Below the pieces are notes generated by a model. That model saw only the letters and a list, made by a program, of their open reading frames with translations, did no database searches and was not told the origin of the DNA. Source: an uncultured Lachnospiraceae bacterium (lineage in GTDB: Bacteria > Bacillota > Clostridia > Lachnospirales > Lachnospiraceae). Taken from it: a stretch of DNA of 13,122 nt. A program made the position numbers and the translations under genes. Of this stretch, positions 1 to 5,023 are shown in pieces. Position 1 is the stretch's first letter. Each line of letters starts with the position of its first letter. The stretch spans positions 1 through 13,122 of the forward strand of contig CAMNQN010000079.1 of assembly GCA_946549155.1 (NCBI GenBank). The letters run 5' to 3'.

Positions 1-216
1 AAAGGAATAGAGAAAGGGAGACAGGAAGGAATAGAAGAAGGGAGACAGCAAGGAATTGCTTTGACGATTATAAATATTCTGTTGGATTTAGGAGAGGTTC
101 CGGAGTTTGTTCGTGACAGACTATTTGAGGAAACCAGAGAGGAGCAAATGGACAGATGGCGGAGACTGGCGGTGAAGGCAAGGAGTGTGGAGGAATTTTT
201 GAAGGAATTTGAGTAG
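1..216 (+). CDS. C-terminal tail of an Rpn/PD-(D/E)XK nuclease (transposase-like) family protein, 5' end outside the window
   Basis: Frame 1 is open from the window edge to the TAG at 214-216 and encodes 71 residues. It begins with a charged Gly-Ile-Glu-x-Gly-Arg-Gln repeat, continues with a helix around ALTIINILLDLGEVPEFVRD, and ends in a Glu/Arg/Lys-rich stretch (VEEFLKEFE). This arrangement is typical of the C-terminus of the Rpn family (recombination-promoting nuclease/putative transposase, PDDEXK_2-like) common in Clostridia: a nuclease domain first, then an EG-x-x-EG repeat linker and a short helical tail. The nuclease domain and its catalytic residues lie upstream of the window, so activity cannot be judged. 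The assignment rests only on tail composition and repeat pattern and is moderate. The gene appears to end at the terminator starting at 248. Confidence 0.6.
   Translation, partial: KGIEKGRQEGIEEGRQQGIALTIINILLDLGEVPEFVRDRLFEETREEQMDRWRRLAVKARSVEEFLKEFE
4..51 (+). repeat. 24-bp tandem repeat, two copies, inside the Rpn-like tail
   Basis: Positions 4-27 and 28-51 are two in-frame copies of a 24-bp unit matching at 21 of 24 positions. They encode GIEKGRQE and GIEEGRQQ, and a third copy starts at 52 (Gly-Ile) before the pattern breaks. The array may continue upstream. Units of this kind vary in number between relatives of the family, so repeat-number slippage that keeps the frame is plausible. 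Confidence 0.75.
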
Positions 217-247
217 GCCAGGAATGATAATTTTTACATGACAGGAA

Positions 248-293
248 AAAGACCATACAGCAGACATTGTATAGCCTGTTGTGTGGTCTTTCT
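248..293. terminator. Bidirectional intrinsic terminator between the Rpn-like gene and queT
   Basis: AAAGACCA at 248-255 pairs with TGGTCTTT at 284-291, with further pairing inside the arms (GCAG with CTGT, and G-U/A-U pairs between). The plus strand continues with TTTCT and the minus strand with TTTTTCCTGT, so it can terminate both converging genes. It lies 31 bp past the Rpn-like stop and about 25 bp past the queT stop. Confidence 0.8.
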
Positions 294-318
294 ATTGATA
301 ACGCTTGATTTTTTGCTT

Positions 319-810
319 TTATGCTGCGCTTTGGCGGAAAATTATGCCTTTGTAGCGCTCCAGCGCAAACAGCAGGATTAGTCCGATGACTCCGCAGGAT
401 ATGACCTCTCCCACGCCTACTGTCAGCATCAGGAAGGGAATGGGAAGGTTGATGCCGTAACCATAGCAGAGCACAAAGGGCACGACCAGAGTATTTGCCA
501 CGATGGGAGGCAGCGGAACAAGAAGCTTTTGTTTTCGCAGCCCGTAGGAGAGCAGGGCGCCCGCCAGGGTTGCCAGACTGCCGCAGAGGATATCCACCGG
601 GATGGCTCCGCCCAGGAAATTTCCGATCACACAGCCAATGAACAGGCCGGGAATCGCTGCCGGTGTGAAGTAGGGCAGAACCGTCAGTCCTTCTGCGAAG
701 CGTATCTGTATCTCGCCGAAGCTTAAGGGCGCGAATACCACAGTCAACACCACATAGATGGCTGCGATTGCCGCAGCCTGAACCATAAACGTTACTTTTT
801 TGTCTCTCAT
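319..810 (-). CDS. queT: QueT family queuosine-precursor (preQ1/preQ0) transporter
   Basis: A 163-residue, very hydrophobic protein with about five membrane segments (roughly residues 8-28, 45-65, 70-90, 100-122 and 128-150) and a basic C-terminus. The N-terminal part (AAIAAIYVVLTVVFAPLSFG followed by IQIRFAEGLTVLPYFTP) and the central GLFIGCVIGN/GGAIPVDILCGSLATL blocks match the QueT family (formerly DUF988). These membrane proteins are thought to serve as the substrate-binding component for uptake of the queuosine precursor preQ1, probably with shared ECF-type energising subunits encoded elsewhere. ATG at 808-810 is preceded by AAAGGAG at 821-827, 10 bp upstream. The preQ1-I-like riboswitch in the leader independently supports the function. 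The gene is monocistronic here, from its own promoter (935-963) to the terminator at 248-293. Confidence 0.92.
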   Translation of the reverse strand: MRDKKVTFMVQAAAIAAIYVVLTVVFAPLSFGEIQIRFAEGLTVLPYFTPAAIPGLFIGCVIGNFLGGAIPVDILCGSLATLAGALLSYGLRKQKLLVPLPPIVANTLVVPFVLCYGYGINLPIPFLMLTVGVGEVISCGVIGLILLFALERYKGIIFRQSAA

Positions 811-820
811 ATTCAGTTTT

Positions 821-862
821 CTCCTTTAGTTTTGTTTTACGAGTGGAAGGTCTCGAACACTC
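821..862 (-). promoter_or_regulatory. preQ1-I type riboswitch overlapping the queT Shine-Dalgarno
   Basis: Read on the minus strand, GAGTG (862-858) pairs with CACTC (845-841) around a 12-base loop, TTCGAGACCTTC, whose last base is C. An A-rich tail, GTAAAACAAAACTAAAGGAG, follows and runs straight into the ribosome binding site. This is the minimal preQ1-I layout: a 5-bp stem, a loop starting UUC and ending in the preQ1-recognising C, and an A-rich tail that folds back as an H-type pseudoknot. CCUU of the loop can pair with AAGG of the Shine-Dalgarno, so ligand binding would reduce translation of the preQ1 transporter. The loop differs in places from the best-known examples, so the class call is by architecture and context. 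Confidence 0.72.
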
Positions 863-873
863 GATTCATTTAA

Positions 874-921
874 CGCCGGGAATCGGCGGCAAGCCCGAAA
901 AGACCTTATTTTTGTGGGCTT
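874..921 (-). promoter_or_regulatory. Structured 5' leader upstream of the preQ1 aptamer
   Basis: On the minus strand the leader forms AAGCCC (921-916) with GGGCTT (896-891) and a second hairpin CGCCG (888-884) with CGGCG (878-874). The first loop contains AAGGUCU (907-901), a perfect 7-nt complement of AGACCUU (853-847) in the preQ1 aptamer loop. The leader could therefore form a long-range kissing interaction that competes with or props up the aptamer pseudoknot. The pairing is seen in the sequence; its function is inferred. Confidence 0.45.
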
Positions 922-934
922 TGCAACGGTTGAT

Positions 935-963
935 AGTGTAGCATAGTTCTGGAGGAAATGCAA
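935..963 (-). promoter_or_regulatory. Sigma-A-type promoter of queT
   Basis: On the minus strand TTGCAT (963-958) is separated by exactly 17 bp from TACACT (940-935). Transcription would start near 928, just before the hairpin leader, giving a 5' UTR of about 120 nt that carries the riboswitch. The -35 matches TTGACA at four positions and the -10 matches TATAAT at four. Confidence 0.62.
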
Positions 964-967
964 GCTG

Positions 968-988
968 TACCCACAATTTACCCACAAT
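968..988. repeat. Two TACCCACAAT direct repeats, one helical turn apart, upstream of the queT -35
   Basis: TACCCACAAT occurs at 968-977 and again at 979-988, a period of 11 bp, directly upstream of the queT -35 element. Two identical 10-mers on the same face of the helix resemble a tandem half-site for a transcription factor, but no regulator can be named. Confidence 0.4.
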
Positions 989-1032
989 GAATTTGAATTT
1001 ATATACTGCTTTCTGATTAATTAAAAAAATCA

Positions 1033-1061
1033 TTGCGGATCGCTCCGGTTCGTGTTACCAT
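1033..1061 (+). promoter_or_regulatory. Candidate promoter of the Mn2+ riboswitch / OadB-like operon
   Basis: TTGCGG (1033-1038) and TACCAT (1056-1061) are spaced 17 bp apart. Transcription would start near 1068, at the first base of the aptamer's closing stem. The -10 and -35 match consensus at four and three positions, so position relative to the aptamer is the main support. A shifted -10, CATAAT at 1059-1064, is an alternative. Confidence 0.45.
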
Positions 1062-1068
1062 AATTTCA

Positions 1069-1173
1069 GTGAAAGGGAGTAGCTGGCATAAGCTTATGTA
1101 TCTTCCGTCGTCAGGACAATAACTGGGTGAGTATTTAGTTATTCGGCGGAGATTGAAACGGCGAGACTTTTAC
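1069..1173 (+). promoter_or_regulatory. yybP-ykoY family Mn2+ riboswitch aptamer
   Basis: The segment carries the family signatures in order: AAGGGAGTAGC at 1073-1083 (conserved GGGGAGUAGC loop strand), CGTCGTC at 1106-1112 (conserved GUCGUC), the arm AATAACT (1118-1124) with AGTTATT (1136-1142), CGGCGG after it, and GGCGAGAC at 1160-1167 (conserved GCnAGACC strand). The closing helix P1 pairs GUGAAAG (1069-1075) with CUUUUAC (1167-1173), with one G-U. Members of this class dock two loops around Mn2+ and usually switch on genes for manganese export or metal homeostasis. Here the P1 3' strand is also part of the downstream terminator, so metal binding should favour read-through (a transcriptional ON switch). 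Confidence 0.85.
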
Positions 1174-1204
1174 CGCGTAAACTGCGGTAGGGGTCTCTTT
1201 TTTT
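1163..1204 (+). terminator. Riboswitch-controlled intrinsic terminator (expression platform)
   Basis: GAGAC (1163-1167) pairs with GTCTC (1193-1197) and ACCGC (1172-1176) with GCGGT (1184-1188). The intervening TTTT/AGGG pairs by one A-U and three G-U, giving a continuous 14-bp stem with loop GTAAACT. A run of seven T follows (1198-1204). The 5' arm overlaps the aptamer's conserved GCGAGAC and P1 3' strand, so terminator and aptamer are mutually exclusive. Confidence 0.88.
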
Positions 1205-1287
1205 ATTCCCGCAGGCAAAGAGGAAAATGGCGGGAAGAAAGAGGAGACTTCACCATCCCACGGGAACGGAAAGAAAGGAGAATATGT

Positions 1288-2424
1288 ATGGAATTTTTGA
1301 CGGAAGGGCTGCTGGCGCTGACCTGGCAGCAGGTGGTTATGTACGGGATTGGCATTCTGCTGATCTGGCTGGCGATCAGGAAAGGGTTTGAACCGGCGCT
1401 TTTGCTGCCTATGGGGTTTGGGGCGATTCTGGTGAATCTGCCCTCCTCCGGGGTTATCAATCAGGTGCTGGCCGGTGTGGGGGAGACCAATGGGGTTATT
1501 CAGTGGCTGTTTGAGGTGGGCATTGAGGCATCGGAGGCCATGCCGATGCTGCTGTTTATCGGCATCGGGGCGATGATTGATTTCGGCCCCCTGCTGTCTA
1601 ATCCGAAAATGTTTCTGTTCGGCGCGGGCGCGCAGTTCGGGATTTTCGCGGCGCTGCTGCTGGCGGTGCTTCTGGGCTTTGATCTGAAGGATGCGGCCTC
1701 CATTGGGATTATCGGAGCGGCGGACGGACCCACCTCTATTCTGGTGTCCCAGATTTTAAATTCCAATTATATCGGGCCCATCGCGGTGGCGGCCTACTCC
1801 TATATGGCGCTGGTTCCGGTGATTCAGCCCTTTGCTATCCGGCTGGTGACCACAAAAAGGGAGCGGCGGATTCGGATGGAGTATTCCCCGGCCTCCGTGA
1901 GCAAGGGCGCCCGCATCGCCTTTCCCATTGTGGTGACCATTGTGGTGGGGCTGGTGGCGCCCTCCTCTGTGGGGCTGGTGGGCTTTTTGATGTTTGGCAA
2001 CCTGATTCGGGAGTGCGGCGTGTTAGGCACCATGTCGGAGACGGCGCAGACTACGCTGGCCAATCTGATCACCCTGCTTCTTGGCATTACCATCTCCTTC
2101 AGCATGAAGGCGGATCAGTTTGTCACCAGGGATACGCTGTTTATTATGCTGATCGGTGTGTTTGCCTTTGTGGTGGATACCATAGGAGGCGTGCTGCTGG
2201 CGAAATTCCTTAATCTGTTTTCCAGAAAGAAGATCAACCCCATGGTGGGGGCCGCCGGTATCTCTGCCTTTCCCATGTCCTCCCGCGTGGTGCAGAAGAT
2301 GGCGATGGAGGAGGATCCGGGCAATGTGATTCTGATGCACGCCGCAGGCGCCAATGTTTCCGGGCAGATTGCTTCCGTGATTGCAGGCGGCATGATAATC
2401 AGCCTGGTGACGAAATTTTTGTGA
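1288..2424 (+). CDS. Na+-translocating decarboxylase beta-subunit homologue (OadB/GcdB/MmdB family)
   Basis: A 378-residue polytopic membrane protein of normal length for the family. In classical complexes the beta subunit decarboxylates carboxybiotin and pumps Na+ outward. Family motifs are intact: an NPKMFLFGAGAQFGIF block (residues 105-120), IGIIGAADGPTSILVSQ (139-155) with Asp146 in the position of the essential Asp of Klebsiella OadB, the YSYMALVP helix (170-177), and GANVSGQIAS near the C-terminus (354-363). The frame is open back to 1153, but that part runs through the terminator hairpin. ATG 1288 is the likely start, with GAAAGGAG at 1273-1280, 7 bp upstream. The gene follows the Mn2+ riboswitch and precedes an OadG-like peptide gene. 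No alpha subunit or biotin carrier is in the window, so it could be a conventional decarboxylase pump with partners elsewhere or a stand-alone metal-responsive transporter. Confidence 0.9.
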   Translation: MEFLTEGLLALTWQQVVMYGIGILLIWLAIRKGFEPALLLPMGFGAILVNLPSSGVINQVLAGVGETNGVIQWLFEVGIEASEAMPMLLFIGIGAMIDFGPLLSNPKMFLFGAGAQFGIFAALLLAVLLGFDLKDAASIGIIGAADGPTSILVSQILNSNYIGPIAVAAYSYMALVPVIQPFAIRLVTTKRERRIRMEYSPASVSKGARIAFPIVVTIVVGLVAPSSVGLVGFLMFGNLIRECGVLGTMSETAQTTLANLITLLLGITISFSMKADQFVTRDTLFIMLIGVFAFVVDTIGGVLLAKFLNLFSRKKINPMVGAAGISAFPMSSRVVQKMAMEEDPGNVILMHAAGANVSGQIASVIAGGMIISLVTKFL

Positions 2425-2497
2425 TCTGCGGCGTTTGGACGAAGCAGGAATGTGTGCAGCAGTTAAATAACAGGTTAAAAAGAAAGGGGCTCATACT

Positions 2498-2617
2498 ATG
2501 AACAGCGATATTTTAGCGGCTTTGGAAATTATGTGGAAGGGGATGGCGGGAATTTTCGCGGCGGTGCTGGTGATTATGGCTATTGTCTATCTGATGGGGA
2601 AGATGGGACGGAAGTAG
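2498..2617 (+). CDS. OadG-related small membrane subunit (39 aa)
   Basis: A 39-residue ORF (MNSDILAALEIMWKGMAGIF at the N-terminus) with one membrane helix at about residues 15-34 and a basic tail ending KMGRK. A GMxGIF segment leading into a single helix is the hallmark of gamma-like OadG-related small subunits found beside OadB-type proteins. OadG assembles and anchors the alpha and beta subunits; this peptide is about half the usual length and lacks the Pro/His-rich C-terminal extension, so it probably partners only with the beta-type protein. The start is supported by GAAAGGGG at 2482-2489. The 73-bp gap after the OadB-like stop shows no terminator, so the two genes form one Mn2+-riboswitch operon. 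It ends 4 bp before the stop of the convergent AraC gene. Confidence 0.78.
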   Translation: MNSDILAALEIMWKGMAGIFAAVLVIMAIVYLMGKMGRK

Positions 2618-2621
2618 CCGG

Positions 2622-3569
2622 TCAGAGATTATAGAAGATGTGCTTGTTTAATGCGTAATCCGCTTTCTGCGACTGCTTCTTCTGATTTTCAGGAAGAAGG
2701 GCCACATAAGCGCTGGGGCTGATGCCGCACTCCTGCTTAAAAAGCTTGCTGAAAATATGAATGCTGGAGAAGCCGCACTTTTGGGAAACCTCTGTGATGT
2801 TGTACTTTCCGGTCATCAGCATTTGCTGGGCCTGCTCCAGGCGGTAGGAGGTTACATATTTGTGCAGGGAGGTGCCGATATGCTGACGGAAAATTTTTGT
2901 CAGATAGTTGGGGGATACGTCGATGGCCTGGGCGATGGAGGAATTGTCCAGAGGCTCGCCGTAGTGGAGCCAGATGTATTCCATGGCGCTTCTTACCAGC
3001 ATCCAGGGCTTGGATTTCTTCTGATATTCCGCTCCGTTTTCCAGCCTTTCTGCAGGGAGGCAGCGCAGAAGGGTGAAGATGGCCTGGATTGCCATGCCCT
3101 GCAGCATCTTTTGACAGCCCATCTTTTGCAGGGAAAATTCCCGGTACATTTGCAGGAAAAGATTTTCGAAGGAAAACCGTTCCTCCGGGGGGATCGTGGC
3201 GGCATAGCTGGTATTGCGCAGCAGCTTTTCACATTCCGGAAGCTCGGGCAAAATGACCATATCATGGGCGCTTTGATGGGGAATCAGCCGCCGCATGGGG
3301 TCGGTGAAAAGATCAAAATGCAGAATATACTGGACCAGATTGTCGTTGCTCTGGCCGTAGAGCCGGTGGGGAGTCAGAGGCGGCAGCAGGATGAAATCGC
3401 CGGTGTTCAGGTGGTAGGAGTGATTGAGAACACCGTAAACCACGGAGCCGTGGGCAATATAAATCATAACATGGTCCAGATCCTTCCAATCTCCCTGAAG
3501 CTGGAGCGATTTCTTTATTTTCACCATGCGGATAAAAGGCTGAATGTTTTCAAAATCATGGATATTCAT
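2622..3569 (-). CDS. AraC/XylS family transcriptional regulator
   Basis: A 315-residue two-domain regulator. Residues about 20-90 form a cupin-type sensor domain (the run HSYHLNTGDFILLPPLTPHR is characteristic). The C-terminal 100 residues (about 194-290) are an AraC double helix-turn-helix: first HTH around SSIAQAIDVSPNYLTKIFRQ, second around ITEVSQKCGFSSIHIFSKLF, ending in the canonical CGISPSAY. Length is typical. ATG 3567-3569 has GGAGG at 3577-3581, 7 bp upstream. It lies downstream of the epimerase gene on the same strand but past a strong terminator, so it is probably expressed separately; no convincing promoter was found in the short gap. By position it is the best candidate to control the sugar locus, with the unphosphorylated sugar as effector, but the ligand is not visible. 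A 25-residue Lys/Gln-rich tail follows the HTH domain. Confidence 0.93.
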   Translation of the reverse strand: MNIHDFENIQPFIRMVKIKKSLQLQGDWKDLDHVMIYIAHGSVVYGVLNHSYHLNTGDFILLPPLTPHRLYGQSNDNLVQYILHFDLFTDPMRRLIPHQSAHDMVILPELPECEKLLRNTSYAATIPPEERFSFENLFLQMYREFSLQKMGCQKMLQGMAIQAIFTLLRCLPAERLENGAEYQKKSKPWMLVRSAMEYIWLHYGEPLDNSSIAQAIDVSPNYLTKIFRQHIGTSLHKYVTSYRLEQAQQMLMTGKYNITEVSQKCGFSSIHIFSKLFKQECGISPSAYVALLPENQKKQSQKADYALNKHIFYNL

Positions 3570-3607
3570 TGTAGTACCTCCGGTTTAGTGCTGTGAGAAA
3601 TAATTGC

Positions 3608-3664
3608 AAAAAGGGCCTTGAGAAGCCTTTCCTATCGGGGGAAAGGCTTCTTGGGGCCCGTTTT
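3608..3664. terminator. Long hairpin terminator downstream of the epimerase gene
   Basis: GGGCC (3613-3617) pairs with GGCCC (3655-3659), and inside it GAAGCCTTTCC (3622-3632) pairs perfectly with GGAAAGGCTTC (3640-3650). The minus strand continues into TTTTTGC, so it ends the epimerase transcript. The plus strand has GTTTTATGTCTTTTT, so it also blocks antisense read-through out of the AraC gene. Confidence 0.87.
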
Positions 3665-3694
3665 ATGTCTTTTTATTTATGGATGCCGGGACGG

Positions 3695-4564
3695 TCAGGA
3701 ACAAAATACTTCCTTGCAGAAACGGCAGGACTGTGCAATGTCCTCATCCAGCTTCCGGGCGTCAGCGTGATCGGAGAGATCGCGCCATACCTTAATGTCA
3801 GACCCCACACCGCCTCCCATACAGACAAAGGGCTCCATAACAATGGTTCCGTCGTATCCTATCTCATGCAGCGCCTGGCTGATTTCCTTCCAGGGCATTC
3901 TTCCCTTTCCGGGAACCTTGCGGTTTGCCTCGCCGATATGGAAGTGCCCGAGATAGGAGCCGGTATTTACAATCGCATCGTAGAAGCTGTCCTCCTCGAT
4001 GTTCATATGGAAGGAATCCAGCATGACCTTTACATTGTCCCGGTCAATATCCTTCACAAACCGGGTGGCTTCCGCCGCATCGTTGATGAGATACTGTTCA
4101 AACCGGTTTACCGTTTCCAGCGTCAGGGTAATTCCCTTCGGCTTTGCATAATCCGCCAGTTCACGAACGCTCCGGATGCTGATGGCGCGGGCTGTTTCTT
4201 TATGAACCGGCAGGGAGTAATCCACCGGCCAGTAAGCGTAAATGATTCCGCCGATTTGACGGATGTTCGCCAATTCCATTTTATCCATCAGCCTTTTCAT
4301 GTAGGCGATGCCGTTCTGGCGGGTTTCCTCGTTTTCTGAGGAGACATCCAGGTCTTTGGGGAGCCCGATGCAGGCGGTGAGCATAATGCCGCAGCGCTCC
4401 GCCTCTTTCCGCAGCGCCAGGACCTTATCGTCCGGCAGGTCGGCCAGTCCGCCGCCGGAAATTTCCAAAATGTCAAAGCCTAATTCTGCGGCCTTTGAGA
4501 TGTAGGGGAAAAAATCCACATCCCATTCTTTTTCCCAGTAAGCAAAGTATGTGCCAATTTTCAT
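3695..4564 (-). CDS. D-psicose/D-tagatose 3-epimerase family ketose epimerase
   Basis: A 289-residue TIM-barrel sugar epimerase of the standard length. The opening MKIGTYFAYWEKEWDVDFFP, NRFEQYLIN (153-161), VKVMLDSFHMNIEEDS (178-193) and GEANRKVPGKGR (211-222) closely resemble clostridial D-psicose (allulose) 3-epimerases. The metal-binding and catalytic set is complete: Glu150, Asp183, His209 and Glu244, with Arg215 nearby for the substrate. Such enzymes invert C3 of free ketoses, for example D-fructose/D-psicose and D-tagatose/D-sorbose, and several also act on ketopentoses. The frame extends 13 codons upstream, but ATG 4562-4564 is preferred: it starts at the conserved MKIG and has GGAGG at 4574-4578, 9 bp upstream. 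The gene is divergent from the ABC-transporter/isomerase array, which suggests it handles the ketose those isomerases produce. The exact substrate is not determined. Confidence 0.9.
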   Translation of the reverse strand: MKIGTYFAYWEKEWDVDFFPYISKAAELGFDILEISGGGLADLPDDKVLALRKEAERCGIMLTACIGLPKDLDVSSENEETRQNGIAYMKRLMDKMELANIRQIGGIIYAYWPVDYSLPVHKETARAISIRSVRELADYAKPKGITLTLETVNRFEQYLINDAAEATRFVKDIDRDNVKVMLDSFHMNIEEDSFYDAIVNTGSYLGHFHIGEANRKVPGKGRMPWKEISQALHEIGYDGTIVMEPFVCMGGGVGSDIKVWRDLSDHADARKLDEDIAQSCRFCKEVFCS

Positions 4565-4601
4565 GATGATATCCCTCCTTTTGTGGTGTGCTTCCGGCTT
4601 C

Positions 4602-4630
4602 AATATAACATCTTAAATGGGACCGTTCAA
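4602..4630 (-). promoter_or_regulatory. Promoter of the epimerase gene
   Basis: On the minus strand TTGAAC (4630-4625) and TATATT (4607-4602) are spaced exactly 17 bp, with start expected near 4595. The -35 matches five and the -10 five of six consensus positions. The sequence TGAAGCCGGAAGCA (4602-4589) abuts the -10 and resembles a degenerate CcpA cre box. Confidence 0.65.
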
Positions 4631-4645
4631 GAAGCGGGTAGGAAG

Positions 4646-4887
4646 TAGTAGAAAAAGACAAAAAATGATTGTTTTAGAAGAATGAAAAAAATATGGACAA
4701 AGAAAAGATAAAAAGCAGGGGAGAAAATAAGATAGATAAGATAAAAAAAGAGGGATACTCAGGCGTAAATTGTAGCATTAATAACAAAACATATCTGTAA
4801 TTTTCTGCCAAATATCCAGTTGACTGCATAAAACTTAAAAAAGCAAGAAAACAATAAAGTTTTCGGAAAATAGTAGAAAATGACAAA
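4646..4887. repeat. Two-copy 17-bp repeat in the divergent intergenic region, candidate operator pair
   Basis: TAGTAGAAAAAGACAAA at 4646-4662 recurs as TAGTAGAAAATGACAAA at 4871-4887, identical at 16 of 17 positions. The first copy lies about 51-67 bp upstream of the predicted epimerase start site and the second about 54-70 bp upstream of the predicted transporter start site, the usual zone for AraC-family activators. Both copies have the same orientation on the plus strand, so they face the two promoters differently. The rest of 4663-4870 is A-rich with no gene that I can support; the short ORFs there are low-complexity. Confidence 0.5.
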
Positions 4888-4928
4888 TTATATTATCTAC
4901 GACTAAAGACTATCCTGAGGAAATGCCG

Positions 4929-4934
4929 TACAAT
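4929..4934 (+). promoter_or_regulatory. Candidate -10 element of the sugar transporter operon
   Basis: TACAAT at 4929-4934 is the best -10 upstream of the binding-protein gene and would give a leader of about 83 nt. The -35 region at the usual spacing (4906-4911, AAGACT) is poor, as expected for an activator-dependent promoter, and a repeat copy lies 19 bp further upstream. Confidence 0.4.
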
Positions 4935-5023
4935 ACTTTTATCCAACCAAGTATCGGCAGGCACGCCGCGGAAGCTTTACCGGTACAGCAAAGTTAAGAC
5001 ACGGAAACAGGAGGTAAGTGAAA

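Noticed and set aside
1..51. CRISPR-like or satellite repeat at the left edge
   Set aside because: The two 24-bp units are in frame, lack spacers and encode the Gly-Ile-Glu-x-Gly repeat typical of a protein tail.
1153..1287. A 45-residue N-terminal extension of the OadB-like protein
   Set aside because: It would be translated through the riboswitch terminator, is Arg-rich and unlike the family N-terminus. ATG 1288 has a good ribosome binding site and gives the normal length.
2757..3596. A 279-codon plus-strand frame opposite the AraC gene
   Set aside because: It is the antisense shadow of a well-supported AraC regulator with no start context or domain of its own.
3593..4339. A 248-codon plus-strand frame opposite the epimerase gene
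   Set aside because: It runs through the terminator hairpin at 3608-3664 and is antisense to a complete, motif-intact epimerase.
4565..4603. A 13-residue N-terminal extension of the epimerase
   Set aside because: The upstream ATG overlaps the -10 promoter element and has no ribosome binding site; the conserved family start MKIG lies at 4564.
4674..4886. A 70-codon minus-strand ORF in the AT-rich intergenic region
   Set aside because: It has a Phe/Ser/Leu-rich low-complexity translation, no ribosome binding site, and overlaps the repeat and the promoter region.
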